Shown: positions 23,967 through 33,546 of the stretch, piece after piece | Position numbering within the stretch: position 1 is the first letter of the stretch | How the letters are laid out: each line of letters begins with the position of its first letter | Source of the DNA: Lentinula raphanica | Lineage: Eukaryota; Basidiomycota; Agaricomycetes; Agaricales; Omphalotaceae | Direction of reading: 5' to 3' | Assembly: GCA_027919835.1 (NCBI GenBank) | Contig: JANVFP010000026.1 | Coordinates: 248,001-312,000 of the forward strand | DNA: 64,000 bases | Notes under the pieces: generated by a model | What the model saw: only the letters and a program-made list of their open reading frames with translations | Database searches by the model: none | What the model was told of the DNA's origin: nothing | Program-made: the position numbers and the translations under genes

Positions 23967-25665
23967 TGTTGCGCGGTTTTTCCGCGCAGGCGTGCAATGA
24001 TCAAAAAGATCTACTTAGACCGTTGCATAGTATCAATAAGGACTGTAGTGAGCCCGAACTAGCAGTCAAACTTGTATCAGTATAAGCTAGGATACAGATC
24101 CTTTGGCAGGATCAGCCATGAATATCCACTTAGAGCTATTGCTCGCACCCTTGGTCGGGGATCCTTCAAGAATGCTGACTACTGGTACGAGCACACCAAG
24201 GGAATATCGACTTAGTATCAAGATCTGCCGGATCGGCACAACTGAGTTTGGTACTTGGCTGTGATGACGGAAATTTCACTTGATCTAGCAGATCAGACAC
24301 GATGAGAGCATATCCGGACGAGTTACCACACGGAAACCCTACGCAAGGTTGCGGAAACCGTCGGAAACATGATGATCTAGTATTTCCGTGGCAGTACGGG
24401 TGAAACCCGCAGCGGAAACACGCATATGTTCAAGTTCTAAACTGGGATATAGCGTATGCTATGTACAGCTTTGACCAGCACTCACGGAAACGCGCGGAAA
24501 CCTACGGAAAACACTTCTGAAGCATTTACCTTCGTTGTCCGCTCCAGAACACCAGGCTATATGCATACCGTTCGAAAGCTACGGACCAGACCTACCTGAT
24601 CCGTGAGATCAACCACTGTTACGAGTCTATCTCATTAACTTGGGGAGACCACTACTATTCCGCGGAAGCAAATTCGTCGGAAACACTTGAGCAACACAGG
24701 CAGGAGCCACTCTGACGAGTTAGGCACCCTAGCATGTGGATGCCGCACAGACCATGGTCGGAACTTGCTTGATCTTCTAGATCTGGCGAAAGTACGACGA
24801 AATACGGACAAGTTTCATCTTTTTCTCTGTTTTCCTTACTATTTCCTTGCGTGTTTGTATCGTTTCAGTCATATTTTACTATTTAAGTGTATATTATCGG
24901 ACTCCGTCCGTAGAAATAGCTAGATCTACTAGATCAAGGACAAATACGGGTATTGGACTTTTCGTAGTGTACTTAAAGACCTGTATCCGCACCAATGAAA
25001 TAAGTTTCGCGCCCAGATCTCTCTGAACTGGTAATCCTTTTCATCCATACGTGGGAGTAAAGGCTTCTAAGCCGTACCGGACCTTGCAGATTAAGTGTGT
25101 TACTTCATCGCGATAAGCCCGACTTTTGAGTGGTTTGACTTGGTGTCTGTCACTTGCTAGTTGAAGGTAGACTCCGTTCCGGAGATACAGAGGACTTGGT
25201 CTCAGGTTGTGCCGAGTGAACGTGCAGAGTTTTGGTGGCTCTGTTCAAGTTGACACGTAGTGATTGGTGATCTGCGTGATCTTCGAGGTTTTACTGAGAA
25301 TAGTGATCAGTACTGCTTCACCCGGGAGCGGAATCGATTGGTCTACCATAACGTCTGGTACCCCGTTGCTTTCCGAGCCTAAAAACCCTTATCCGAGCGG
25401 AAGCCGTTCAAAACAAACCCCTTAGTCCAGATCTTACGACTGGTATATCCGTGTCACTTCGTTCTGCTGACCAGTATTGCTGATCTAAAAGATCTTACAA
25501 GACTGCGTTCGACTTGAGATATCAGATAGTGCGGAATCTCTGACAACGCCCCACACCTCGCTATAAATACAATTTGATTGACGAATCCGTGAAGTCGTAC
25601 TCTGTGTTTGTGCTAAGTGACCTGTCATAAGGCATTATACTAAGAACCGACTTTATACCTCGTTA
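23967..25665 (+). repeat. 5' LTR
   Basis: About 1.7 kb, starting TGTTGCGCGG and ending CTCGTT or CTCGTTA. It matches 39646-41344 along its full length by eye. A TATA box (TATAAATA) lies at 25562-25569, about 100 bp from the 3' end, so U3 is very long and R-U5 very short. It contains at least seven CGGAAA words between 24.33 and 24.52 kb and several GATC palindromes. A 78-codon open frame at 24687-24923 repeats in both LTRs and is probably not a gene. Confidence 0.95.
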
Positions 25666-25667
25666 TC

Positions 25668-25685
25668 TGGAGCCCACCGCGAGGG
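25668..25685 (+). other. candidate primer-binding site
   Basis: TGGAGCCCACCGCGAGGG follows the LTR end by two to three bases. A start with TGG (complement of tRNA CCA) and its position are those expected for the minus-strand primer site. I did not identify the priming tRNA. Confidence 0.55.
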
Positions 25686-25763
25686 GTGGAATCTATATTT
25701 TGGTCGAACTCGAGAGATCTTCTTGATTTCTCAAAACTACTGCCTTTGATCGAATTTATTTGA

Positions 25764-26306
25764 TCATTAAAAATAGCTCCAAGAGCTACTCGGACTTCGA
25801 AGAACGCGGGCTCAGCAGATTTCTTTGATCCAGCGATACAAGCTTCAGATCAGCGAAAGCGCGCAGCAAAGAAACCCTCTGTACCTGTTTACGATCCGAG
25901 AAACCTCGGAAGAGCGAGTACTAGCAATCCAGATAACGGGAGAGCTCCTAGACCATCTTCGGAACAACCAGTAACGAAGAGATCTAACGTAGTGCCAGGA
26001 AACGGTAGACAGAAGGCAGCTACTGTTGGACCAGATCCGCAATCTAGTTCAGATCCTACATTACAACCCGAACCATTTGATTTGATACGACTGTTTTTAC
26101 CCAACAATATGTCCGAAGTACATAACGGAAATGATCAGGGAGCCGCGGGAGCGAATGCTAATGCACCAGCAAACCCGGCTGCCCAACAAAAACGACCGGA
26201 GGATCAACTCGACATCATAAGGATGCTTGGTCCTCCTGAACTGACTCCTGCGGAACAAGCAGAGTATAACAATACCAAGTTTCCGCTTACGCAAAAACTG
26301 CTATGA
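25764..26306 (+). CDS. gag N-terminal leader frame
   Basis: Open without a stop from 25764 but with its first ATG only at 26109 (MSEVHNGNDQ). It encodes Ser/Pro/Asn-rich disordered sequence ending AEQAEYNNTKFPLTQKLL. The stop TGA at 26304-26306 overlaps the ATG at 26303 of the main gag frame (ATGA), one frame back. Either the main gag is reached by reinitiation or -1 shift, or this is 5' coding sequence put out of frame by a small indel. Confidence 0.5.
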   Translation, partial: SLKIAPRATRTSKNAGSADFFDPAIQASDQRKRAAKKPSVPVYDPRNLGRASTSNPDNGRAPRPSSEQPVTKRSNVVPGNGRQKAATVGPDPQSSSDPTLQPEPFDLIRLFLPNNMSEVHNGNDQGAAGANANAPANPAAQQKRPEDQLDIIRMLGPPELTPAEQAEYNNTKFPLTQKLL

Positions 26307-27679
26307 TCCTGGACTTGGCCAATCCGAGCATGATCCCCGAGTGGGTGAGGTTCTGTTTGAACACGTTCCAGGCTACGGAAGTTACCTCCGAGAAGGTGAA
26401 GATGCAAAAGATCTTTTCTTGGATGACCCTTCAGACCAAGCAGGCTCTCGAGCATCTTCCCGGCGCGCAGGAGGGAAGGGAAGACGCGGACTGTTTCCTG
26501 CGTTCCCTGTGTGAAAGATTCCCGGCATCTCTAGGGAGACCAATGGGTTCGAAGAATACGCTCTTGCAGATCGTACAGAACTATGCTCCTTTGGGTGTCC
26601 GGGACGGAGATAGGTTGCTCGGATATTGTCTGTTGATGGAGGTAGAAGCCAATAAGTTGTTGAAACCGCCTCCGGCGATAGGAAACACGGAATTGGTGTC
26701 TCTTTTCCTGTCAGCATTCGATGATGAGTTACGGAAAGCTGTGAATCGTAAGGTTCAACAGCAGGTACCTGCTTTCCGCGTAGAGAAACGTCGGGTCGAT
26801 GATCCATATCTGTTTGTAGAGTACAAGGAAGCAGCAGAGGCCGTAGCAAGGCACCCACCCTTGGAATCGTTGTACCGGACGGTAACAAGTCGGGATGGTG
26901 TGGTCTTCAACGCGGAAACCCACTCGAGAGGAGGCGTATACGTTCCGATTGGTGGTCCTCCGGTGATCAAAGAAGAAGTACCGGATCTCTCGCATTTCTT
27001 CCGGTCTCCAGCTAAGCCCGTTGAAGTGAAACGAGAGGCTTCCGAGGAAACGGAAAGAGCACTAGCTGCAAATAGGGATCAGTACAGAGTGTTGGTCAAA
27101 GATTTGGGAGCACTTAAGGCTACCTACAAAGAGGAACTTGAGACGTTGGCTCAAATGCTGGCTAACATCAAGACCGGAAATGTTCAACCTGCGCAACGGG
27201 TGCAGCCTCATACTGTCGCTTCTGGTAGTGGTAATCCCGGAAACAGTGGGCCTCCCCGCGGAATCATTAACACGAATCCGAATAATGCACAAGGTCAAAG
27301 GTCTGAGATGTTGTGTTTCCTTTGTCGGGAACCGAACCATATGATGCAAAGTTGTCCAATGTTCTTGGAACTCTTAGGGAAAGGTTGGATTATGCGTGAT
27401 CCGCAAGACCCAAAGCGTCTTAAGTTGAAGGATGGGTCTCCGCTACCGAACAACTTCGGAAGTGAGAGTAGATACCAGAAGATCATGAAATATGGTCAGG
27501 CCAAAGGATGGCCCGAGGTTTCGACGATGATGAACGAGATGATCCCGGACAATGAGGATTACTCGGAACAATTGGCCGGATCCCCAGCTTGGATGGTCAT
27601 TGCCAATCTGGCGGAGATGGTGCAAGGGAGATCTAGCAATGGTGTGGCTACGGTGTACACGAACGAGTCGGGAAACTGA
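26303..27679 (+). CDS. gag: gag polyprotein with CCHC zinc knuckle
   Basis: A 458-codon frame. The N-terminal two thirds is helical and capsid-like (EWVRFCLNTFQATEVTSEKV, LEHLPGAQEGREDADCF, LVSLFLSAFDDELRKAV). A coiled-coil segment (YKEELETLAQMLANI) precedes a retroviral-type zinc knuckle CFLCREPNHMMQSC (C-x2-C-x4-H-x4-C) at residues 338-351, which binds the element RNA. The frame ends at a TGA immediately preceded by GGGAAAC, a canonical -1 slippery heptamer in the correct phase (G GGA AAC). That points to frameshift expression of the downstream protease and polymerase. Confidence 0.9.
   Translation: MILDLANPSMIPEWVRFCLNTFQATEVTSEKVKMQKIFSWMTLQTKQALEHLPGAQEGREDADCFLRSLCERFPASLGRPMGSKNTLLQIVQNYAPLGVRDGDRLLGYCLLMEVEANKLLKPPPAIGNTELVSLFLSAFDDELRKAVNRKVQQQVPAFRVEKRRVDDPYLFVEYKEAAEAVARHPPLESLYRTVTSRDGVVFNAETHSRGGVYVPIGGPPVIKEEVPDLSHFFRSPAKPVEVKREASEETERALAANRDQYRVLVKDLGALKATYKEELETLAQMLANIKTGNVQPAQRVQPHTVASGSGNPGNSGPPRGIINTNPNNAQGQRSEMLCFLCREPNHMMQSCPMFLELLGKGWIMRDPQDPKRLKLKDGSPLPNNFGSESRYQKIMKYGQAKGWPEVSTMMNEMIPDNEDYSEQLAGSPAWMVIANLAEMVQGRSSNGVATVYTNESGN
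27670..27676 (+). promoter_or_regulatory. -1 ribosomal frameshift site, gag to pro
   Basis: GGGAAAC in phase G GGA AAC, directly followed by the gag stop TGA. The -1 frame is open from 27637 through this site to 28242. GGGAAAC is a known natural slippery sequence of retroviral gag-pro junctions. A possible 6-bp stem (GAGTTG near 27694 with CAACTC near 27737) lies downstream. Function is inferred from sequence only. Confidence 0.7.
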
Positions 27680-27687
27680 GGCATCCA

Positions 27688-28242
27688 ATGATTGAGTTGA
27701 CCTCTGGGCCAAGGACACGGTCTCAGCAACAGGCAACAACTCATGAGGGTGCCCCAAAGCCTAACTCACCAAAAGCAATACCTGCCGTCAAGAATAAACG
27801 CTTTGACGGGGTGCATATACCCATAGATCGAAATAACCCTAGTAAAAACAAAACATCTGAAAAACCGAAGTCCAATCCGGACAATTCTACGCCTAATCAT
27901 GACAGATCTGCTGGATCAGACCCCGATTCTTCTCAATCATTGAGGGAAGCTGCTTTGGAAAGGATACAGTCAGTGACCATTGACGATTTAACGGATGAGA
28001 GTGCGTTAGGTTCGGAACGTGAGCCTGCTCAGACAGATCAACGGAAATCGAAGCAAGTACGATTCCGCGATCCGTCACCTCCTCGTACGGAAAATCCGAG
28101 AAGACCATTTGATGATGTTCAGCCCAGAGAAGTTACACCTCACCCTCGAAATCAACCAAAGCCGGAAAGATACCTGACTCTAAAGGATCTTCGAAGGCAC
28201 CAAAATACAGGCTGCAGAATGAACTGTTTACGCCTGGTCTAG
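27688..28242 (+). CDS. gag-pro linker frame
   Basis: About 185 codons of hydrophilic, disordered sequence (NNPSKNKTSEKPKSNPDNS; SKQVRFRDPSPPRTENPRR) in the -1 frame relative to gag. It has no recognised domain. A further -1 step, somewhere between 28116 and 28242, is needed to reach the protease frame. No canonical slippery heptamer was found there, so this step could be an indel in this copy. Confidence 0.6.
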   Translation: MIELTSGPRTRSQQQATTHEGAPKPNSPKAIPAVKNKRFDGVHIPIDRNNPSKNKTSEKPKSNPDNSTPNHDRSAGSDPDSSQSLREAALERIQSVTIDDLTDESALGSEREPAQTDQRKSKQVRFRDPSPPRTENPRRPFDDVQPREVTPHPRNQPKPERYLTLKDLRRHQNTGCRMNCLRLV

Positions 28243-28265
28243 AGGAAGAGCTTGCTGACCGGATA

Positions 28266-29165
28266 GTGCGAAAGACGATTGAATTGACTTCTTCCGAAGC
28301 TTTACAGCTTTCGGGGAAGATCAGGCAGATCGTAGCACGAAAGATACGGAACAAGCGGGTACTTCCGCAAGATCGAAAGAAAATGCTGCTGAACCTGGCT
28401 GATCAACAAGATCTAGCTACGGAAACACTTTCAAATGATGATTCCGAAGACGAACAAGTCATTTCCGTGGATGATCTAGCATTACCTGAAGCTTGGGCTT
28501 TTGAAAGATTATCTGAGGATCGGGATGGGATGAAAGCAGGAGCGTTTGTTCAAGTAGATCCAGTAGAATCATTCTTGAGTGATGTAGACGAGAATGATGA
28601 ACGACGAGATATGACCATAGTTGCCACCATTGGCAACGGTCTCCGTGCAGTGTGGCCTGTCGTGAATGATCGGGAAGATCTCGAAGTAGAGAACCTCCTG
28701 GACTCAGGATCACAGATAGTCGCAATCGATATGAGCGTGGCGTTAGGCTTAGGTCTAGGTTGGGATCCCGGAATCACCATACAGATGCAAAATGTACATG
28801 GCGGGATCGCGCGGACCAAAGGTTTAGCCCGAAATGTGCCCTTTCGATTTGGACCAGTCACAGTGTATTTGCAGTTACATGTTCAAGAAAAGGCTCCCTT
28901 CGAAATACTGTTGGGACGTCCGTTTGATGTGTTAACTGAGAGTGTCATTCAGACTTTCGGATCGGGTGATCAGGAACTCACGATTACGGATCCGAATACT
29001 GGAAAACGGTATACCATGGGTACATATCCGAAAGGACATGGACCGAGAGCACCAAGAAAGGTGGTGGAACGAAAAGTATCACAACCAACTCAACAGTTGC
29101 AACCCGAAACAAGACGGGAAGACACTCACGAGGAGGCAGAGAAAGTTCCGCAACCAAATTTTTGA
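28266..29165 (+). CDS. pro: retropepsin-like aspartic protease
   Basis: The frame is open from 28116. The likely real coding start is upstream of 28200 (KYRLQNELFTPGLEEELADR). The catalytic motif LLDSGSQIVAID lies at 28692-28727 (Asp codon 28701-28703), with a partner hydrophobic strand and the ILLGRPFDVLT motif downstream, as in Ty3/gypsy proteases that process Gag-Pol. The frame ends NF followed by TGA at 29163-29165, with the slippery heptamer AAATTTT directly before it. Confidence 0.85.
   Translation: MRKTIELTSSEALQLSGKIRQIVARKIRNKRVLPQDRKKMLLNLADQQDLATETLSNDDSEDEQVISVDDLALPEAWAFERLSEDRDGMKAGAFVQVDPVESFLSDVDENDERRDMTIVATIGNGLRAVWPVVNDREDLEVENLLDSGSQIVAIDMSVALGLGLGWDPGITIQMQNVHGGIARTKGLARNVPFRFGPVTVYLQLHVQEKAPFEILLGRPFDVLTESVIQTFGSGDQELTITDPNTGKRYTMGTYPKGHGPRAPRKVVERKVSQPTQQLQPETRREDTHEEAEKVPQPNF
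29156..29162 (+). promoter_or_regulatory. -1 ribosomal frameshift site, pro to pol
   Basis: AAATTTT in phase A AAT TTT, directly followed by TGA. Slipping back one base continues as KFLNNLWDL into the next open frame. This repeats the arrangement at the end of gag: canonical heptamer abutting the stop. Inferred from sequence. Confidence 0.7.
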
Positions 29166-29488
29166 ATAACCTCTGGGATCTGAGTAGCGACCAGGGAGAG
29201 GTAGAAATCGCTCTTAGTGGGTACTGGGATGCTCAAGCGGAGGAAGTGGTTATAGAGTCGAATCAGGTGAAACGAGGTACCTTCTCAGATGAAGAATTAG
29301 CGGACGTGTATGTACAATGCTGTCTGCCAACGATCGAGAAGTCCCACCCCGGAATTGCCGAAACCATATCACTATACCTGAACAAAGGTGTAGATCATCA
29401 ACAAAATCGTGTGATCAACCCATGGAAGGAAGGATTTAGAGCTGATCCGACCGTTGAGGACCTGAAGAGACCTTTTACCAGTCCATGA
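29162..29488 (+). CDS. pol N-terminal segment 1
   Basis: A 108-codon frame entered by the pro-pol shift. It encodes acidic sequence (LSSDQGEVEIALSGYWDAQ) with no named domain. Its stop TGA overlaps an ATG by the four bases ATGA at 29485-29488. The following frame again lies at -1. TTTTACC at 29473-29479 is only a weak slip candidate. Confidence 0.55.
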   Translation: MNNLWDLSSDQGEVEIALSGYWDAQAEEVVIESNQVKRGTFSDEELADVYVQCCLPTIEKSHPGIAETISLYLNKGVDHQQNRVINPWKEGFRADPTVEDLKRPFTSP

Positions 29489-29946
29489 CAAAGGATGTTA
29501 GGTGGAAAGACTTACACGGGTTAACTCGTCCATATGATAACACGGAAGATCTAACAGATCAAGTAGATCAAACAAAAGATGCGGAATTGTCTTCAATGAC
29601 CCAAGATTTGGAGGCTGCGATGCATCGTGTTAAGCTCTGGGAACTCAAGAACGAGACGATTGACCAGCATATATGCGCATATAATGATGTGTTTTTGCCA
29701 GATCAGCCAGTTTCGGTCTTCGGTTCTCGAAAATATAAGCCTGTAGCGGTGAAAGTTCGCCCTGTCAAGGCGGATTACCGGAAGAATTCCGTGTGCGGAG
29801 ACACATTTACGGGGATCCTTTGGCTGATCTACCAGATCTACCAACTCATCCTCCGGAATTCACGCCGGGTATTCGGTATACGCAAGAACGGAAAGAGATC
29901 ATCGAGAAAAACCATGCGGAAGGTTTCCTTACGGACGAGGAAATGA
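29485..29946 (+). CDS. pol N-terminal segment 2
   Basis: Useful coding continues to about 29772 and includes LWELKNETIDQHICAYNDVF and SRKYKPVAVKVRPV. The latter is the conserved block that precedes LPEEF in this family of basidiomycete gypsy polyproteins. Here LPEEF is found one frame back, so the two halves are separated by a one-base shift within GCGGATTACCG. A lost T in this copy would explain it. Confidence 0.6.
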   Translation: MTKDVRWKDLHGLTRPYDNTEDLTDQVDQTKDAELSSMTQDLEAAMHRVKLWELKNETIDQHICAYNDVFLPDQPVSVFGSRKYKPVAVKVRPVKADYRKNSVCGDTFTGILWLIYQIYQLILRNSRRVFGIRKNGKRSSRKTMRKVSLRTRK

Positions 29947-32900
29947 AGCTAGTTCATCATATGATGAAGTTGCAGGAAATGGGTTTTGCTTGGGAAGCTT
30001 CCGAGGGCGGAACATTCAGAGAGGACTTCTTTCCTCCCGTGAAAATTCCGGTCATACCTCATGAGCCCTGGGTCGAACGAAATATTCCAATTCCTCCCGG
30101 AATCTTCGAAAAGGTTTGTAAGATCATCAAGGATAAGATTGATGCTGGAGTTTATGAACCATCCTGCTCGAGCTATCGTTCAAAATGGTTTTGTGTGGTC
30201 AAGAAGGATGGAACGAGTCTTCGTTTAGTACATAGTTTGGAACCCTTGAACAAGGTGACCATTCAACACTCCGGGATTCCTCCTGCTACCGCGGATATTG
30301 CTCGTCATTTTGCGGGTCGTGCCTGTGGTGGTTTGTTGGATATCTATGTGGGTTATGATGAACGACCACTCGATGTTAGTTCGCGAGATCTGACGACATT
30401 CCAAACTCCGTACGGACCACACCGTCTCGTAAAGTTGCCTATGGGTTGGACGAACTCTGTTCCGATATTCCATGACGATGTAACTTACATGATGCGAGAT
30501 GAAATTCCGGAATATACTATTCCTTACGTCGATGATGTTCCTATCAGAGGCCCCGGGACTCGTTATGAATTGCCGGGCGGCGGATACGAAACTATCCCTG
30601 AAAATCCTTTGATCAGACGATTTGTCTGGGAGCATCTCCAAAATGTGAACCGAATCATTCAGCGGATGCGGTATTGCGGCGGAACCTTCTCGGGACCTAA
30701 AGCATTCCTGTGTTGCGCTGAAACTGTAGTGGTTGGACACCGTTGCACGTACGAAGGACAGAAACCGGAAGATAGAATCGCAACTACGGTTCTAACTTGG
30801 CCTCCGTGCTCTTCTAAGACACAGGTCCGAGCCTTTCTGGGAACTGTTGGTCAGCTCCGGATGTTCATTCACAATTACGCTAAGAAAGCCTCACCTTTGA
30901 CCAAATTAACGGCGAATATTCCGTTTGAATGGAAGGATGAGCATGTCATAGCCATGGATCTGTTGAAAGACGGAGTCCGTAATGCACCAGCCTTAAGAGT
31001 CATAGTATATGACTGGGAAACACACCTAGCAGTGGATAGTTCTTACATGGGTACGGGATTTTACATCTATCAGATTGATCCTGTAGATCAGACGAGGATT
31101 TACTATAATTACTTCGGATCCATCCCGTATAATGAACGTGAAGCTCGGTTTTCTCAATCTAAGCGTGAACTCTATGGTTTGAAGGTTGCTCTCCGAGCAA
31201 CACACTATCTTCTTTATGGATGTCGGAAACTCACGGTGGAAACGGATGCTAGCTATATTCAAGGAATGCTTGAAAATCCGAGTAGTGGTCCAAACGCTAC
31301 GATCAACCGTTGGATTGAAGATATCCGTAAATTCCATTTCGATTTGATCCATGTCAAAGGAGCAACCTTTGGACCTGATGGTTTGTCTCGAAGACCTCCG
31401 GGAGGTTGGACTACCCCTCGTCGGGAAACCGAAGAGGATCTAGCAGAAGATGCAGATGACTCCAACAACGTTAGGTTCTTCAAAGCGGACGAAGCGGATG
31501 ATCCATTGCCCTTTGAATCATTCAAAGATCATATAGACCCCCGGACAGGATACTTTTGCGAGACCATTGAAGATGAGTTTGCGGAAGATCTTCAGGTTGC
31601 CCGGGAGGAAGAGATCCAGCATGCATTCCTCAAAGAACGTTTAGAGGCCTCGGGAATGCCTTTGACCTCTCAATTTCTGCAGTATACTGCGATCCCCGAC
31701 AATGCTACTTGGGGACCTGATCACAAATATCCGATATCTCATAGATCGGATGGCGGAAATCGTCTAGATCAGCAGTTACCGGAAATCCGAGCGTGGCTTA
31801 AGGACCCGAATGCTGAGCAATTCGCGGAGTTGGACAAAAGACAACGAGCGGAAATGGACCGGAAAACACTGTCCTTTTCAATAGACTCGGAAGGTCGACT
31901 GTTCCATCGGAAACCATCCACAGATCAACTGCGTTTAGTGGTTGAACCGGAAAAACGAATGTATCTATTGCACAGTGCTCATGATGCCTTAGGACACAAG
32001 GGTACCTATGCTACGAAAGACTTCTTAGAAAAGAGGTTTTGGTGGCCTGATCTGGAGAAAGACGTGGAGTGGTATGTGAAAACATGTCAAGCCTGCCAAG
32101 ATCGACTTAGGTCTTTGGTACGGATCCCTCCAACGGTGACCTTCACGCCATCCTTGTTCCAAAAGATACATATCGATACTATGGTTATGTCTCCGGCCAG
32201 TAATGGTTGCAGATATATCGTTCACGGAAGGGATTCATTGTCGAGTTGGTCGGAAGCTAGGGCACTGAGAGTGGAAAACGCGAGATCACTCGCGGAATGG
32301 TTCTTTGAAGACATCATATGTAGATGGGGATGTCCGGAAATCGTGGTCTCGGACAATGCACCACAGATGAAGCTTATGTTGAGATGGCTCGAACAGAAAT
32401 ACGGGATCCGTGGAATACAGATATCGCCTTACAATTCACAAGCTAACGGAAAGATTGAACGTGCTCACTTTGATCTGAGACAAGCACTTGCGAAAGCGTG
32501 TGCGGGAGATCTGTCAAAATGGTACTACTTCTTGAAACCGATACTTTGGGCTGATCGTATTACTGCACGGAGAGGTTTAGGCTGTTCACCATACTTCGTA
32601 GCTACCGGGACGGAACCTCTGCTACCTTTCGATATTGTTGAATCTACATATTTGGTCAATCCACCAAATCGAATACTATCACGGGAAGAGTTACTGGGCT
32701 TCCGGGCTCAGGCTCTTTCCAAACATCGTTCCTTCGTCGAGAACATGAAATCACGGATCGACGAGAACAAACGTCGAGAAGCGAGAGTTTTCGAGGAAAA
32801 GTACAAGTACACAATTAAGGACTGGGATTTCAAACCGGGAACCTTAGTACAAGTACGGAACACTGCTATCGAGAAGAATTTGGATCGGAAAATGTACCTT

Positions 32901-33335
32901 CGATATCGTGGACCTATGGTTGTTATCCGGAGGACACGAGGAGGTGCATATATCATTGCGGAAATGGATGGCACTGTACTTAAAGACAAAGTGGGTGCTT
33001 TCCGTGTGATCCCGCATCATGCTCGTTACGAACCGATCGAACTGCCGGAAAACATACATGATCTGATAGATCTGTCGCCTGAGCAGTTAGAATCTATGGT
33101 ACAGGATGAGGAAGACGAACCTGAGGAAGTGGAGGACTTTATTTTCAGTACTGTCCCTCGAATAAACATTTCCGGTGATGATCAGTCAAATTCCGTTGAA
33201 CCACCATTGGTTCCGCCTGTTGAACAGCTTGATCCGGAGGATCTGAAGGCTGCTGAGTCCGAAGATCAAGAGGAAGAGGCGAATCCGTCTCTACCGAATG
33301 GTCCGCGACGGAGTGGTCGACGGAAGTCTTTCTAA
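29739..33335 (+). CDS. pol: reverse transcriptase-RNase H-integrase
   Basis: Open from 29739, with about 1180 codons after 29793. RT: SYRSKWFCVVKKDGTSLRLV, FQTPYGPHRLVKLPMGWTNS and the catalytic YVDD at 30525-30536. RNase H: LAVDSSYMGTGF, QSKRELYGLK, VETDASYIQG and FGPDGLSRRP supply the acidic residues. Integrase: an HHCC zinc region (HSAHDALGHKGTY to CQACQ) and the DDE core (IHIDTMV, VVSDNAPQM, NSQANGKIERAHF). The C-terminal LRYRGPMVVIRRTRGGAY block is a GPY/F-like module. The acidic tail ends at 33335 with no chromodomain. All catalytic residues are intact, so only the reading-frame breaks upstream question autonomy. Confidence 0.95.
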   Translation, partial: ACSGESSPCQGGLPEEFRVRRHIYGDPLADLPDLPTHPPEFTPGIRYTQERKEIIEKNHAEGFLTDEEMKLVHHMMKLQEMGFAWEASEGGTFREDFFPPVKIPVIPHEPWVERNIPIPPGIFEKVCKIIKDKIDAGVYEPSCSSYRSKWFCVVKKDGTSLRLVHSLEPLNKVTIQHSGIPPATADIARHFAGRACGGLLDIYVGYDERPLDVSSRDLTTFQTPYGPHRLVKLPMGWTNSVPIFHDDVTYMMRDEIPEYTIPYVDDVPIRGPGTRYELPGGGYETIPENPLIRRFVWEHLQNVNRIIQRMRYCGGTFSGPKAFLCCAETVVVGHRCTYEGQKPEDRIATTVLTWPPCSSKTQVRAFLGTVGQLRMFIHNYAKKASPLTKLTANIPFEWKDEHVIAMDLLKDGVRNAPALRVIVYDWETHLAVDSSYMGTGFYIYQIDPVDQTRIYYNYFGSIPYNEREARFSQSKRELYGLKVALRATHYLLYGCRKLTVETDASYIQGMLENPSSGPNATINRWIEDIRKFHFDLIHVKGATFGPDGLSRRPPGGWTTPRRETEEDLAEDADDSNNVRFFKADEADDPLPFESFKDHIDPRTGYFCETIEDEFAEDLQVAREEEIQHAFLKERLEASGMPLTSQFLQYTAIPDNATWGPDHKYPISHRSDGGNRLDQQLPEIRAWLKDPNAEQFAELDKRQRAEMDRKTLSFSIDSEGRLFHRKPSTDQLRLVVEPEKRMYLLHSAHDALGHKGTYATKDFLEKRFWWPDLEKDVEWYVKTCQACQDRLRSLVRIPPTVTFTPSLFQKIHIDTMVMSPASNGCRYIVHGRDSLSSWSEARALRVENARSLAEWFFEDIICRWGCPEIVVSDNAPQMKLMLRWLEQKYGIRGIQISPYNSQANGKIERAHFDLRQALAKACAGDLSKWYYFLKPILWADRITARRGLGCSPYFVATGTEPLLPFDIVESTYLVNPPNRILSREELLGFRAQALSKHRSFVENMKSRIDENKRREARVFEEKYKYTIKDWDFKPGTLVQVRNTAIEKNLDRKMYLRYRGPMVVIRRTRGGAYIIAEMDGTVLKDKVGAFRVIPHHARYEPIELPENIHDLIDLSPEQLESMVQDEEDEPEEVEDFIFSTVPRINISGDDQSNSVEPPLVPPVEQLDPEDLKAAESEDQEEEANPSLPNGPRRSGRRKSF

Positions 33336-33358
33336 ACATGCCTGATCTAACAGATCAC

Positions 33359-33372
33359 TTAGTTTGGGGGAG
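33359..33372 (+). repeat. internal polypurine-tract copy 1
   Basis: TTAGTTTGGGGGAG just after the pol stop. Identical to the tract at 35651-35664 and to the true polypurine tract before the 3' LTR. Confidence 0.8.
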
Positions 33373-33546
33373 CTTCCGCGATGTTTCAACTTATTCTATC
33401 TCAATAATCACTCGAGGAATTTAGTTGCCACTGGATTACCTCAAAAACTACCAATGATACTTGACTTGACAAAAGTACAGGTATAAAAATAGGCGACAGG
33501 GCAGAATGAACGATGATCTAGATGGTCAGCCTCGATAAGCACTTGC

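Noticed and set aside
24687..24923. 78-codon open frame in the LTR, repeated at 40366-40602
   Set aside because: Its duplication only reflects the two LTRs. No domain or initiation context, and it overlaps U3.
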